Shown: positions 1 through 10,121 of the stretch, one piece after another
Numbering within the stretch: position 1 is the stretch's first letter
Layout of the letters: each line of letters begins with the position of its first letter
DNA from: Agromyces protaetiae
GTDB lineage: Bacteria > Actinomycetota > Actinomycetes > Actinomycetales > Microbacteriaceae
Length of the DNA: 64,000 bases
Assembly: GCF_030866785.1 (NCBI RefSeq)
Contig: NZ_CP133018.1
Coordinates: forward strand, 2,666,001-2,730,000
Reading direction: 5' to 3'
Notes under the pieces: model-generated
What the model saw: only the letters and a program-made list of their open reading frames with translations
Told to the model about the DNA's origin: nothing
Databases searched by the model: none
Program-made: the position numbers and the translations under genes

Positions 1-1249
<1,249 letters not shown>

Positions 1250-1262
1250 CCGCGCGCGAGCG

Positions 1263-2771
1263 TCACATCATCCTCGAGTAGAGCTCGGTCTGCATGCGGC
1301 GCGACCATCTCGATTGCAGCGTTGCGATGTCCGAGCCGAGGATTTTCGGATCGCGGGTCTTCGACTCGAAGTGGTACAGACGTGCCCACGGGCTCACCAC
1401 CGCGCTCAAGCCGCGCTCGCGGACCTTCATGTTCAGGTCCACGTCGTTGTAGTTGCCGGGCAGCTCGAGCGTGAACCCGCCGAGCTCGAGGAAGAGATCG
1501 CGCGCAATCATCGCCGCGGCCGCCGTCACGCCAGAGACCTCGTGGTCGACCTTGGTGGAGGCGATCCCGTCGTCTTGACGACCGCGCCACCCGAATCCGG
1601 CGTGGCCAGCAACGCCCTGCAGGTAAATCTGCCCGGCGTGCTGGATCGTGCTGTCCTCGAAGTGGAGCTGAGCGCCGACGATGCCGACGCCAGGCTGCTG
1701 CGCGAGCCCCAGCATGGTGTCGATCCAATCGTCGGTGACGACCTCGACGTCGTCATTGAGCAGAAGGAGGTACTCCCCGCGGGCGGCGACGGCGCCGCGG
1801 TTCATCTTGGCGCTGAAGTTGAAGGGTGCATCCCAGGCCACGAGCCGGAGACGGTCGCCGCACAGCGCCTCGAGGTCGGCGATGACCGATTCGGGGGTGT
1901 CCCGGTCGGCGACCACGACGAATTCGAGGTTCCGGTAGGTGGTGCGATCGACGATTCCGCGGACCGCCTCGGTGACGAGCACCCGATCGTAGCCGGCGAT
2001 CTCGGCGACACCGCCGCGCGTCGGGATCACGATCGAGACGAGCGGCTCGCCGTCGACGGCATAACGTACGCGCCGGACGAACGGTTCGATCTCCTCGACC
2101 TCGGCCTCGATGTGCTCCGCCGCGAGGTGCTCGCGCACGACGCGGGCCTGGGCCGCGCTCATTTCGAACGCGACCTCGCCGTCGAGGTCTTCGACCAGGT
2201 CCTCAATGGCCAGCGCGTCCGGGATGAGCTCGATCTCGAGACCGTGATCCGCGGCGCGGAGGAAGAGGTCGTAGATCGACGCACCGCGCGCATCGGCACG
2301 GAAGGGACTCAGCGTCCGGAGCGCCGCCGCGCGTGCGACGACGACGGGCCCGAGGTAGTCATTGCCGCGCAGCCGGATCGGCGAGAACCGCGGGCGCAGT
2401 AACGGCGCTCCGCCGGCCGTGCTCGAGTCACCGTAGGCCAGCGCGACCTGCGGGAACCGATCGAGGAATCCGACCGTGACAGGGGCGAGGCCCGGTACGA
2501 CGGCAGCACGGCGAACGACGCACACGAACTCCGCCTCGGTCTGCATGAGGCGCTCGGTGAGCGCGGCCACATCCGTGAGCGTCTCGATGCCGAACTCGGC
2601 GCCGGGCGATTCAACGCCGACCTGGTTCGCATCGGACACGAATCGGATGCGATCGGCCTCGAAGCCGGCCGTCCGCAGCGCCGAGACGATCGTCGCGGTG
2701 CGCTCGGGCGGCGTGCCGGCCAGGTCGACCCAGATCTCCATACGGTGCGCCGGCGGCACTCCCACCATCAT
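1263..2771 (-). CDS. family 2 glycosyltransferase with two GT-A-like regions
   Basis: The 502-residue protein is a probable polysaccharide glycosyltransferase acting at the cytoplasmic face. Residues 245-500 form a clear GT2 domain: it opens with VSIVIPTRGG and carries the nucleotide-sugar/metal motif LLNDDVE near 338-343, then a region like GT2 proteins of O-antigen type (IQHAGQIYL). Residues 80-200 look like a diverged second GT-A fold without a clear DxD motif, so only the C-terminal half is probably catalytic. The ATG at 2771 overlaps the stop of the upstream 101-residue gene by 4 bases, which decides the start and makes the two one operon. Donor and acceptor are unknown; rhamnose is possible from context. 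Confidence 0.82.
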   Translation of the reverse strand: MMVGVPPAHRMEIWVDLAGTPPERTATIVSALRTAGFEADRIRFVSDANQVGVESPGAEFGIETLTDVAALTERLMQTEAEFVCVVRRAAVVPGLAPVTVGFLDRFPQVALAYGDSSTAGGAPLLRPRFSPIRLRGNDYLGPVVVARAAALRTLSPFRADARGASIYDLFLRAADHGLEIELIPDALAIEDLVEDLDGEVAFEMSAAQARVVREHLAAEHIEAEVEEIEPFVRRVRYAVDGEPLVSIVIPTRGGVAEIAGYDRVLVTEAVRGIVDRTTYRNLEFVVVADRDTPESVIADLEALCGDRLRLVAWDAPFNFSAKMNRGAVAARGEYLLLLNDDVEVVTDDWIDTMLGLAQQPGVGIVGAQLHFEDSTIQHAGQIYLQGVAGHAGFGWRGRQDDGIASTKVDHEVSGVTAAAAMIARDLFLELGGFTLELPGNYNDVDLNMKVRERGLSAVVSPWARLYHFESKTRDPKILGSDIATLQSRWSRRMQTELYSRMM

Positions 2772-3073
2772 CGGAGAATTCGCCGCTTCGCGTAACGGAG
2801 CACGCGAACCGGCAGCATGACGGCGCGCCCGGCCCGCCACGTCGCCGAGCCGCGGATGCTCGCAAGGTTCCGCTCGGCGGCTACCGTTTCACTCGGCGAG
2901 AGGATCGCTGCGGCTTGCAGCTCTCTGACCTGCTGCTCGAGACCGATGATCCGGTCCACGTACTCGAGGCGCTGCTCGGCATCGAGTTCCGTATCGCCCG
3001 GCAGTGCGGACGGCCTCGAATCGAGCCAGGAGGCGTCGCGCTCGTGCGTCACAGTCGGTCTCTTCCCTCTCAT
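2768..3073 (-). CDS. small helical protein coupled to the glycosyltransferase
   Basis: This 101-residue protein has no family I recognise with confidence. Residues 30-70 (DAEQRLEYVDRIIGLEQQVRELQA) have heptad-like spacing and probably form a coiled coil. The tail is strongly basic with a short hydrophobic stretch (WRAGRAVMLPVRVLRYAKRR), which could lie against the membrane. Its stop overlaps the start of the glycosyltransferase by 4 bases. Similar short helical segments occur fused to glycosyltransferases, so this may be a split-off membrane-targeting or oligomerisation piece. That role is an inference. It is transcribed away from the rhamnosyltransferase-like gene at 3095. Confidence 0.7.
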   Translation of the reverse strand: MRGKRPTVTHERDASWLDSRPSALPGDTELDAEQRLEYVDRIIGLEQQVRELQAAAILSPSETVAAERNLASIRGSATWRAGRAVMLPVRVLRYAKRRILR

Positions 3074-3082
3074 CGGCGGACC

Positions 3083-3088
3083 TAAACT
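3083..3088 (+). promoter_or_regulatory. -10 element (TAAACT) for a leaderless glycosyltransferase mRNA
   Basis: TAAACT matches the actinobacterial TANNNT -10 hexamer and lies 6 bases before the ATG at 3095, with no Shine-Dalgarno sequence between. The mRNA would start at the A of the ATG. No convincing -35 is visible. Confidence 0.5.
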
Positions 3089-3094
3089 AGCCTA

Positions 3095-4081
3095 ATGCCC
3101 CATTCGGAACGTCGTCGCGTCGCGGAGAGTGCAGGAGGTGCGATAGGCAGCGCACGCGAAGCGGATGCCCGCCCACGGGTCGCTGCGGTCGTACCGACAT
3201 ATCGCCCCGATGACGACGTCGTCGACCACATGCGCTCGCTCGCCGGGCAGGTCGACGTGCTCTACGTCGTGGACGACGGCTCCGGACCCGGCGCGGACGA
3301 TGTGCTCACCCGCGTCGAGGCGGTCGGCGCCCGGATCATCAAGCTTGAGCGCAACCGGGGCATCGCCGCGGCTCTGAACGCCGGAGTGCGGCGCGCGCTG
3401 GCCGAGGGCGCGGAGTACGTCGTCAACACCGATCAGGACACGCTGCTGCCCCCTGGCTACGTCGATGCGTGCCTCGCGACCTTCGCGCGCGCGAATCGGG
3501 TCACCCACCTCGGCATCGTGTGCGCCGACGCCATCAACGGTCAGCCCTCCATCCCGACCTGGGTCTCGCCAGAGGGCATCGGGCTCGTGCCCGAGGCCAT
3601 CCAGTCGGGGTTCGTCATCTCACGTGAGACGTTCGAACGGGCCGGGCTCTTCGACGAGCGACTCGTCATCGACTGCGTCGACACCGAGTACTGCATCCGG
3701 GTGCGCGATCGAGGGTTCCGGATCGCGATCGCCGAAGGCACCGACATCGCGCACGAGCTCGGCGAGATGGTGCCGTTCCGGCCGTTCGGCCTACGTCTGC
3801 CGAACCGCACCGGCGCATTCGAGTACCAGTACCACTCGCCGTTCCGCCAGTACTACATCGTGCGCAACAACATCGACCTCGTGTACCGGACCGTCCGGCG
3901 TCACCCGCGATGGGCGGCCGCGGTCGTGAAGCGGCAGATCGGGCCCGCGCTCGACGCCGTCGTCAGCGGACCGCAGCGCTGGCGGCATCTCATCGCCACG
4001 CTCGTCGGCGGAGTGCACGGGTTCTTCCGCATCCGCGGGCCGATCCCGGCCAAGCTCCGTGCTTACCTGACCCGGTCCTGA
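3095..4081 (+). CDS. rhamnosyltransferase-type family 2 glycosyltransferase
   Basis: A 328-residue GT2 enzyme resembling bacterial rhamnosyltransferases (RfbF/WbbL type), which move rhamnose from dTDP-rhamnose to a growing glycan. The GT-A core is plain: AAVVPTYRPDDDVV (30-43), VVDDGSG (58-64), ERNRGIAAALNAG (85-97) and the DxD-like NTDQDT (111-116). The rest, with HELGEM and YQYHSPFRQYYIVRNN, is typical of this subgroup. The start is fixed by a -10 box 6 bases upstream. The first 25 residues are low-complexity. Nearby rmlBD supports a rhamnose donor. The stop lies inside the last codons of the convergent gene at 4063, a 19-base overlap. Confidence 0.85.
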   Translation: MPHSERRRVAESAGGAIGSAREADARPRVAAVVPTYRPDDDVVDHMRSLAGQVDVLYVVDDGSGPGADDVLTRVEAVGARIIKLERNRGIAAALNAGVRRALAEGAEYVVNTDQDTLLPPGYVDACLATFARANRVTHLGIVCADAINGQPSIPTWVSPEGIGLVPEAIQSGFVISRETFERAGLFDERLVIDCVDTEYCIRVRDRGFRIAIAEGTDIAHELGEMVPFRPFGLRLPNRTGAFEYQYHSPFRQYYIVRNNIDLVYRTVRRHPRWAAAVVKRQIGPALDAVVSGPQRWRHLIATLVGGVHGFFRIRGPIPAKLRAYLTRS

Positions 4082-5067
4082 CCCGCCGCCGCCGCGGCGA
4101 CCAGCACGGCCACGTCGGAAGCCGTGTACGTGCGCCGGATCTGCCCGTCATTGCCGCCCGAGTAGGTGTTGTTCGACATCAGCGTCACGACCTGGCTGCC
4201 CTCGATCATCGGGAAATGCTGCTGCACGGGGGTGACCTGACGCGCCGGCGCACCGGCCGCCACGGCGCAGTGGTGCAGCCACACGTCGTCCGCGGCCGGG
4301 CAGCGCTCGAGGAACGCCGTGCCCTCCGCCTTCGCCTGCCGCAGCACCGATGGCGGATAGATCACCCCCGACACCCCTGTCGGGAAGTTGAGTGAGGTGG
4401 TGACGGTGTCGAGGCACGGATGCCACGACAGATAGGGCGCGATGCGGCCGTCTTCGATGCGGATGCGGTGGGCGCGATAGCAGTGCACCTGATCCGGTGC
4501 GGCGGCGGCAGCTGCGGCGAGACCTTCGAGCCAGCTCCGTGGGTAGACGATATCGTCGTCGGCGGTGACCAGGGGCGCTGCGGGTTCAGCGACCTGCAGC
4601 AGGTACGGGTAGTACTTCGTGTGCGGCCCGTACGGATCGGATCTGCCGATCGTGAGTCCGCGCCGCTGCAGACGGCGCAGGCTCCGAGGCAGTGTGGCGA
4701 GCCGCTCCGGGTCGTCGATCCAGAGGTACAGCGCGCGCGGCTTGACCTCGCCCCGCGCGATGGACTCGATCGCCAGATGCACGGTCGAGAGACGTTCGCC
4801 ATAACTGGTCAGCGAGACATCCGGCCCGCTGCCGGTGACCCGGGCCAGGCTGAACCGGTTCGCGAACCGCAGCCGGCGCTCGTCGGGGATCTCGATGTGG
4901 GGATCGACGGTAGCCCGGACCCGGTCGACGCGCCCGGAGATCCAGGCGCCCGCTGCGTGGAGCCGCGGGCGAGCCCGCCGCACAAGAGCGCGCGCAACTC
5001 GCGAAGGCGTCAGACGTCGCCAGTCCAACGGGCCCGCCTTTCGTCGTGTCGGCCGCAGGAGCGGCAC
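4063..5067 (-). CDS. glycosyltransferase-like protein with a DDD motif
   Basis: A 334-residue cytosolic protein of the surface-polysaccharide locus. Features: VSLTSYGER (about 84-92), YLWIDDPE, the segment GPHTKYYPYL, and APLVTADDDIVYP near 165-177, where the DDD triplet resembles the metal-binding site of GT-A glycosyltransferases. The C-terminal part contains AADDVWLHHCAV, reminiscent of the acid/base region in capsule glycosyltransferases. The first 60 residues are Arg-rich. The sugar transferred is unknown. Expression is convergent with the gene at 3095; the coding ends overlap by 19 bases. I am fairly confident of a glycosyltransferase fold, less so of activity. Confidence 0.72.
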   Translation of the reverse strand: MPLLRPTRRKAGPLDWRRLTPSRVARALVRRARPRLHAAGAWISGRVDRVRATVDPHIEIPDERRLRFANRFSLARVTGSGPDVSLTSYGERLSTVHLAIESIARGEVKPRALYLWIDDPERLATLPRSLRRLQRRGLTIGRSDPYGPHTKYYPYLLQVAEPAAPLVTADDDIVYPRSWLEGLAAAAAAAPDQVHCYRAHRIRIEDGRIAPYLSWHPCLDTVTTSLNFPTGVSGVIYPPSVLRQAKAEGTAFLERCPAADDVWLHHCAVAAGAPARQVTPVQQHFPMIEGSQVVTLMSNNTYSGGNDGQIRRTYTASDVAVLVAAAAAGQDRVR

Positions 5068-5169
5068 GCCTGAAGATGCTACCCGAGCATCTTGGCGACG
5101 CCGGGCGACGCCGACCGCGGACCATCCCAGCCGGGTTCGTTAGGGTGTCTCCGACAGGAGCAGATGCCA

Positions 5170-6297
5170 GTGACCACTCTTCGTTTCATAGTCGACCCGA
5201 TCGTCGCGCCCATGCCCGGCGCACTCGGCCGCTACACCGGCGATCTCGCGCGGGCGGTCGTGGCCACCGCCCCCGACGGCTGCGCCGTCGAGGGAATCGT
5301 CTCCGCGGTGCCAGGTGAAGACGACGAGCGGATCATGAACGCGGTGCCGGGGCTGGCGGAGTTGCACCGCACCGCGCTCCCCCGCCGCGAACTCGCGGCC
5401 GCGTGGCAGCTCGGGGTGCCGACGGCGGCAGCGGCGGGCTTCGTCCACGCCCCGAGCTTGCTCGCCCCGCTGCGCAAACACGACCGAGGTGAAGGCACCC
5501 AGATCGTCGTCACCGTGCACGACCTGCTCCCGTGGACGCATCCCGAGGCGTTGAGCGGCACGTCCGTCGCGTGGCACAAGGGCATGATGAAGCGTGCCAG
5601 GAAGCACGCCGACGCCGTCGTCGTCCCGACGCACGCCCTCGCCGAGCAACTCGGCATGGTCGCCGACTTCGGCGACCGCGTGCGCGTCATCCCGACCGCG
5701 CCGCGCGCGGGGCTCGAGCCCGGCGACGACGCGTCGCGTCGGCGCGAGGAACTCGGCCTGCCCTCGGACTATCTGGTGGTGTCCGGGACGCTCGAGCCCA
5801 GGAAGGGCGTCGTCGACGTGCTCGCCGCGCTCGGCCGGCCCGACGCCCCCGACCTGCCGCTCGTGGTGATCGGGCCGGAGTCGTGGGGCGAGCAGCATCT
5901 CGCCACCGCGGCCGACGAAGCCGGCGTCGCGCCTGAGCGGGTACGGCACCTCGATGACCCCGAACCCGGCCTGCTCGCCGCCGTACTCGCGGGCGCGACG
6001 GCCTTCGTGGCTCCGAGCCACGACGAGGGCTCGGGTACCTCGCTCATCGAGGCGTTCAGCCTCGGCGTGCCCGTGATCCACTCCGACATCCCGGCGTACG
6101 CCGAGGTGTCGGCGGGGGCCGGGCTGGCCGTTCCGGACGACGACGACTTCGTCGATGCGCTGCTCGCGGCGATCACCGCGGTGGTCGACGGTCCGGCGCT
6201 CGCCGAGCGGCTCGTGATCGCCGGGCACGACCGGGCGCGCGCGTTCAGCTGGACGGACTCCGCCGAGCGGGTCTGGCAGCTGCACGCCGACCTGTAG
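5170..6297 (+). CDS. family 1/4 (GT-B) glycosyltransferase
   Basis: This 375-residue enzyme has the GT-B layout of GT4-type retaining glycosyltransferases. The N-terminal half carries VHDLLPWTHPE. The C-terminal donor domain has VVSGTLEPRKG, the start of the nucleotide-sugar site, and the signature SHDEGSGTSLIEAFSLGVPVI with the E-x7-E arrangement near residues 281-300. GTG at 5170 is preferred because AGGAG at 5156-5160 is 9 bases upstream; an ATG two codons earlier would leave only 3 bases. A TAGGGT box lies at 5141-5146. It probably adds a hexose to the same glycan as its neighbours; acceptor unknown. Confidence 0.85.
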   Translation: MTTLRFIVDPIVAPMPGALGRYTGDLARAVVATAPDGCAVEGIVSAVPGEDDERIMNAVPGLAELHRTALPRRELAAAWQLGVPTAAAAGFVHAPSLLAPLRKHDRGEGTQIVVTVHDLLPWTHPEALSGTSVAWHKGMMKRARKHADAVVVPTHALAEQLGMVADFGDRVRVIPTAPRAGLEPGDDASRRREELGLPSDYLVVSGTLEPRKGVVDVLAALGRPDAPDLPLVVIGPESWGEQHLATAADEAGVAPERVRHLDDPEPGLLAAVLAGATAFVAPSHDEGSGTSLIEAFSLGVPVIHSDIPAYAEVSAGAGLAVPDDDDFVDALLAAITAVVDGPALAERLVIAGHDRARAFSWTDSAERVWQLHADL

Positions 6298-6318
6298 TGC
6301 CGGATCGCGGCGGCCGGC

Positions 6319-7686
6319 TCAGCCCTCCGCGGGCTCCTCGGTCGGCGGCGGCGCCACGGCCTGCTGCACGAGCTGCAGCGCGTACGCGTAGTCGGGATCC
6401 TCGGGGTCGAAGCCGTTGTCGGGCGTGAGCGGCACGTCGATGATCGGCAGCTCCTTGGTCTTCGAGGCGAGGTCGACGAAGTAGCCGAGCATGGACTGCG
6501 GCACATCGGTCTTCACGACCTGCGAGCCCGCGGCGGCGATCTCCTGGAACTTGGTGAGCACGTTCGCGGCATTGAACTGCGCCAGCACCGCCTCCTGGAT
6601 CTGGAGCTGACGCGCCATCCGGTCGTAGTCGCTCGTGCCGTGACGCGAGCGCGCGTACCAGAGCGCGTGGTAGCCGTCCATGTGCTGCTCGCCCGCCGGG
6701 ATCCACTCGGCCACGGTCGTGAAGGTCTCGTCGGCGTGGATCGGCACGTCTTCCGGCACGTTCACGGTGACCCCGCCGAGCGCATCGATGAGCTGCTGGA
6801 AGCCCGCCATGTCGATGAGGACGTAGTACTGGATCTGCAGACCGGTGATGCCCTCTGCGGCGTCGCGCATGCCCTCGATGCCGGGCTCGCTGCCGGCCGC
6901 GACGGCGTCGGGATACATCTCGGGGCTCTTCAGCTCGACCTCGGTGTAGATCGAGTTGAGCAGGCAGACGTCGACCTCGCAGCCGTCGATCGCGCCGTAG
7001 CCCTCGGGGTAGACCGCCCTCAGCGGTGAGGTGTCGTCGAACGGCACGTCCTCCATGTTGCGCGGCAGGCCGATCGTCACCGCCTGGCCGGTCTCGGCGT
7101 CGATGCTGATCACCCGGATGCTGTCGGGCCGCAGCCCGTCGCGGTCGGGCCCGGCGTCACCGCCGAGCAGGAGGATGTTGTAGCGGCCGTCGATGGGCGG
7201 CTCCGATGGGCCGGCGACGAACACCGACGCGAGGAATCCGCTCGCCGTGGTGGCGACGTACGCGCCGTAGGCGGCCGTGCCCGAGAGCCCGACCAGGACC
7301 ACCGTCGTGAGGCCCGCGATCCAGGCGCGCGCCGAGGGCGCGGTCTTCACGAGCCGCACAAGCCGCAGCGTGTCGAGCGTCATCACGACCCAGAGCACCG
7401 CGTAGAACGTCAGCGCCGCGGCCACGATCCAGAGCGACCAGGACTGCGAGAACGCCGAGAGCAACACCGTGGGCCAGAGCAGCCAGACGACGATCGCGAG
7501 CACCGCGAGCGCCCAGAGCGTGAGCGTCGCACCCAGCCCGAACCGGCCGAGGCGGCGATTGCCCGCGAGCACCTGCGGCGCCCCGGGGATGAGGAAGTTG
7601 AGCACGACGAGCCACCACGCGCGACGCGTCATCAGCAGACGCGACGAGGTGTCCGGGAAACGGATCGGGCTGGCGGCGAGGGTCAT
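6319..7686 (-). CDS. LytR-CpsA-Psr (LCP) family glycopolymer ligase
   Basis: LCP proteins attach secondary polysaccharides to peptidoglycan outside the membrane. This 455-residue member has four hydrophobic segments in residues 20-170, then the extracellular LCP domain with [28 protein letters not shown] (about 176-203) and [11 protein letters not shown], holding the conserved Asp and Arg residues that bind the pyrophosphate of the lipid donor. [22 protein letters not shown] is the second LCP block. The multi-span N-terminus is longer than the usual single anchor. The start overlaps the purE stop by 4 bases. Its place beside rhamnose and glycosyltransferase genes suggests it ligates the polymer made there. 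Confidence 0.9.
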   Translation of the reverse strand: MTLAASPIRFPDTSSRLLMTRRAWWLVVLNFLIPGAPQVLAGNRRLGRFGLGATLTLWALAVLAIVVWLLWPTVLLSAFSQSWSLWIVAAALTFYAVLWVVMTLDTLRLVRLVKTAPSARAWIAGLTTVVLVGLSGTAAYGAYVATTASGFLASVFVAGPSEPPIDGRYNILLLGGDAGPDRDGLRPDSIRVISIDAETGQAVTIGLPRNMEDVPFDDTSPLRAVYPEGYGAIDGCEVDVCLLNSIYTEVELKSPEMYPDAVAAGSEPGIEGMRDAAEGITGLQIQYYVLIDMAGFQQLIDALGGVTVNVPEDVPIHADETFTTVAEWIPAGEQHMDGYHALWYARSRHGTSDYDRMARQLQIQEAVLAQFNAANVLTKFQEIAAAGSQVVKTDVPQSMLGYFVDLASKTKELPIIDVPLTPDNGFDPEDPDYAYALQLVQQAVAPPPTEEPAEG

Positions 7687-8189
7687 CGGGACTGCTTCAA
7701 CCGTTCGTTCTTCTCCTCGACCATCGTGGCGAGGTCTGCGGCATAGCCGGCGAGCGCGTCGGTGAGCCGCGTGTCAGCGGTCGCGAGGATCTTCACGGCG
7801 ATCAGCCCGGCGTTGCGCGCGCCGCCGATCGACACCGTCGCGACCGGCACGCCGGCGGGCATCTGCACGATCGACAGCAGCGAGTCGAGGCCGTCGAGTC
7901 GCGCGAGCGGCACCGGCACGCCCACCACCGGGAGCGTGGTCACCGACGCGAGCATGCCCGGGAGGTGCGCCGCGCCGCCGGCGCCCGCGATCACGACCTT
8001 CAGCCCTCGGCCGGCGGCCTGCTTGCCGTAGGCGATCATCTTCTCGGGCGTGCGGTGGGCCGAGACGACCTCCACCTCATGCGGCACGCCGAACTGCTCG
8101 AGCAGCTCGGATGCCTCGCGCATGACTCCCCAATCGGAGTCGGAGCCCATCACCACGCCGACGAGCGGTGCGTTGTTCGTCTCAGTCAC
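7683..8189 (-). CDS. purE: N5-carboxyaminoimidazole ribonucleotide mutase
   Basis: PurE converts N5-CAIR to CAIR in purine synthesis. The 168-residue protein shows the phosphate-binding GSDSDW loop (15-20), SAHRTPEKM near residue 48, and [14 protein letters not shown], all diagnostic. I take the GTG at 8189 because the product then starts just before [10 protein letters not shown] and because TACACT at 8197-8202 lies 7 bases upstream, giving a leaderless mRNA. An open extension further upstream is unrelated to PurE. The last bases overlap the LCP gene start; purK lies upstream, so the two halves of the CO2-fixing step are adjacent. Confidence 0.95.
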   Translation of the reverse strand: MTETNNAPLVGVVMGSDSDWGVMREASELLEQFGVPHEVEVVSAHRTPEKMIAYGKQAAGRGLKVVIAGAGGAAHLPGMLASVTTLPVVGVPVPLARLDGLDSLLSIVQMPAGVPVATVSIGGARNAGLIAVKILATADTRLTDALAGYAADLATMVEEKNERLKQSR

Positions 8190-8196
8190 CCGATCG

Positions 8197-8202
8197 AGTG
8201 TA
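8197..8202 (-). promoter_or_regulatory. -10 element (TACACT) for purE
   Basis: Read on the reverse strand, TACACT is followed after 7 bases by the GTG of purE at 8189, so purE can be transcribed as a leaderless mRNA independently of purK, whose stop is only about 40 bases upstream. Confidence 0.5.
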
Positions 8203-8242
8203 GAGCTGAGCGCTGTGAGAACCCCGCAGCGCCACCCGTGCG

Positions 8243-9373
8243 TCAGCCCTGGAATTCCGCTGCCGCGGCGCGGGCCTCGTAGACGACGTCGTCGAGGTCG
8301 GCGCCGATCGCCGTGACGTGGCCGACCTTGCGGCCCGGCCGGGGCGACTTGCCGTAGGCGTGCAGCTTGACCGTGGGGTGCCCCGCAAGCGCGGCGGGCG
8401 TGCGGTCGGCGAGCGTGCCCTCCTCGGGGCCGCCGAGGATGTTCACCATCACGGCCCACGGCGCATGCGTTCCGGTCCCGCCGAGCGGCAGATCGAGCAC
8501 GGCCCGCAGGTGCTGCTCGAACTGCCCCGTCGTCGCGCCGTCCATCGACCAGTGGCCGCTGTTGTGCGGGCGCATGGCCAGCTCGTTGATGAGCACCCGG
8601 TCGTCGACCGTCTCAAACAGCTCGACCGCGAGCACCCCCGTCACCTCGAGCCCTTCGGCGACCGCGAACGCGATGTCGCCCGCGCGATCGGCGAGGCGAC
8701 CCGCCGACTTCGGCGCGGGCGCGATGACCTCGCTGCAGACACCGCCGACCTGCACCGTCTCGACGAGCGGCCAGGCGACGATCTCGCCACTCGGGCGGCG
8801 CGCGACGAGCTGCGCGAGCTCTCGGCGGAACTCGACGAGCTCCTCCGCGAGCAGGGCGCCCGGCTGACCGTCTTCGGCGATCGTCGCGAACCACTCCCCG
8901 ACCTCGCCGGCCGACCGGACCACGCGCACGCCCTTGCCGTCGTAGCCGCCCCGCGGGGTCTTGACCACGGCGACGCCGCCGTGCGCCGCGATGAACTCGT
9001 CGAGCTCGGCCGGCGTCTCGACCCGGGCCCAGTCGGGAACCGGGAGGCCGAGCTCGGAGAGCCGCTCACGCATGCGCAGCTTGTCCTGCGCGATCGCGAG
9101 CGCCCCGGGACCGGGACGCACCGGGACGCCCGCGTCGACGAGCGCACGCAGCACGTCCTGCGGGACATGTTCGTGGTCGAAGGTGATCACATCGACGTCG
9201 CGCGCGAACTCGAGCACCGTCGAGGCATCCGTGTAGTCGCCGACCCGGTCGGCGGCGAGTGCCGCCGACATGCCCTCGGTCTCGGCGAGGACGCGGAGCT
9301 CGACCCCGAGCTCGATCGCCGCCGGAATCATCATCCTCGCCAGCTGACCGCCACCGATCACTCCGACCCGCAC
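8243..9373 (-). CDS. purK: N5-carboxyaminoimidazole ribonucleotide synthase
   Basis: PurK uses ATP and bicarbonate to carboxylate AIR to N5-CAIR, the substrate of PurE. The 376-residue protein begins with [13 protein letters not shown] (3-15), the PurK N-terminal signature, followed by an ATP-grasp domain with [14 protein letters not shown] (lysine and glycine-rich loop) and the metal-site segment [18 protein letters not shown]. The GTG at 9373 was chosen because the conserved core starts at residue 3; the longer open frame adds non-homologous basic residues. It lies upstream of purE on the same strand. Confidence 0.95.
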   Translation of the reverse strand: MRVGVIGGGQLARMMIPAAIELGVELRVLAETEGMSAALAADRVGDYTDASTVLEFARDVDVITFDHEHVPQDVLRALVDAGVPVRPGPGALAIAQDKLRMRERLSELGLPVPDWARVETPAELDEFIAAHGGVAVVKTPRGGYDGKGVRVVRSAGEVGEWFATIAEDGQPGALLAEELVEFRRELAQLVARRPSGEIVAWPLVETVQVGGVCSEVIAPAPKSAGRLADRAGDIAFAVAEGLEVTGVLAVELFETVDDRVLINELAMRPHNSGHWSMDGATTGQFEQHLRAVLDLPLGGTGTHAPWAVMVNILGGPEEGTLADRTPAALAGHPTVKLHAYGKSPRPGRKVGHVTAIGADLDDVVYEARAAAAEFQG

Positions 9374-9503
9374 CCGACCGACCCCGTTCCTGTGTCTGAT
9401 TTTTCGTGTCTGAGGACCCGGCGCCACGATGACGGATCCGGGTCATCCGCGGGCGTCATCCACAGCTCCGCGACTTCCCAGTCTAGGGCGAGGTCGGCGG
9501 GAC

Positions 9504-9509
9504 TATCCT
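9504..9509 (+). promoter_or_regulatory. -10 element (TATCCT) for the GtrA gene
   Basis: TATCCT lies 6 bases before GTG 9516, with no ribosome binding site, matching the leaderless pattern seen at several genes in this window. Confidence 0.5.
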
Positions 9510-9515
9510 GGCCCG

Positions 9516-10121
9516 GTGATGCTGCGCAGGGGCGGCCTGCTCCGGCGGGCCTGGGACGGCCTGATCACCTACGCGTTGAAGTTCGGCGTGGTGGGCCTGC
9601 TCGGTCTCGTGATCGACGTCGCGCTCTTCAATGCGCTGCGGCTCGGCCTGCTCGGCGACGACGGCTGGGCACAGTCCGCGATCGGCGCGAAGACGATCTC
9701 GACCTCGGTCGCGATCGTGTTCAACTGGATCGGCAACCGGTACTGGACCTTCCGGCATCACCGCCGGCGCAACTACCTTCGCGAGTTCGCCGAGTACGTC
9801 GCGGTCTCGCTCGGCGGAATGGCCATCTCGCTGGGCTGTCTCTGGGTCAGCCATCACGTCCTCGGCTACACGAGCCTGCTCGCCGACAACATCGCGTCGA
9901 ACGTGATCGGTCTCGGCCTGGGCACCGCATTCCGGTTCCTGCTGTACCGGTACTGGGTGTTCGGGCACCATCGCGCCGACGGGCTGTCGAACCTCGCGCG
10001 CGTCGAAGAGGCGCAGCGGGCGCTGTTCGAAGAGCCGCCCGAGCCGCTGCCGGTGCACCGGGCGCCGGCGGCCGACGCCCGGGCGGATCAGGCCTCGGAG
10101 GCCTGGAACCAGGGCGGGTAG
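9516..10121 (+). CDS. GtrA family membrane protein
   Basis: GtrA-like proteins are small four-helix membrane proteins thought to flip polyprenyl-phosphate-linked sugars or assist lipid-linked glycosylation. This 201-residue protein has four hydrophobic segments: VVGLLGLVIDVALFNAL (about 23-39), TISTSVAIVFNWIGNRYW (63-80, with the family motif NRYWTF), ISLGCLWVSHHVLG, and NVIGLGLGTAFRFLLYRYWVF. GTG 9516 follows a -10 box by 6 bases; ATG 9519 is the next codon. In mycobacteria a GtrA protein occupies the same place between purK and birA. The 3' end overlaps the convergent DarT-like gene by 34 bases. Confidence 0.88.
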   Translation: MMLRRGGLLRRAWDGLITYALKFGVVGLLGLVIDVALFNALRLGLLGDDGWAQSAIGAKTISTSVAIVFNWIGNRYWTFRHHRRRNYLREFAEYVAVSLGGMAISLGCLWVSHHVLGYTSLLADNIASNVIGLGLGTAFRFLLYRYWVFGHHRADGLSNLARVEEAQRALFEEPPEPLPVHRAPAADARADQASEAWNQGG

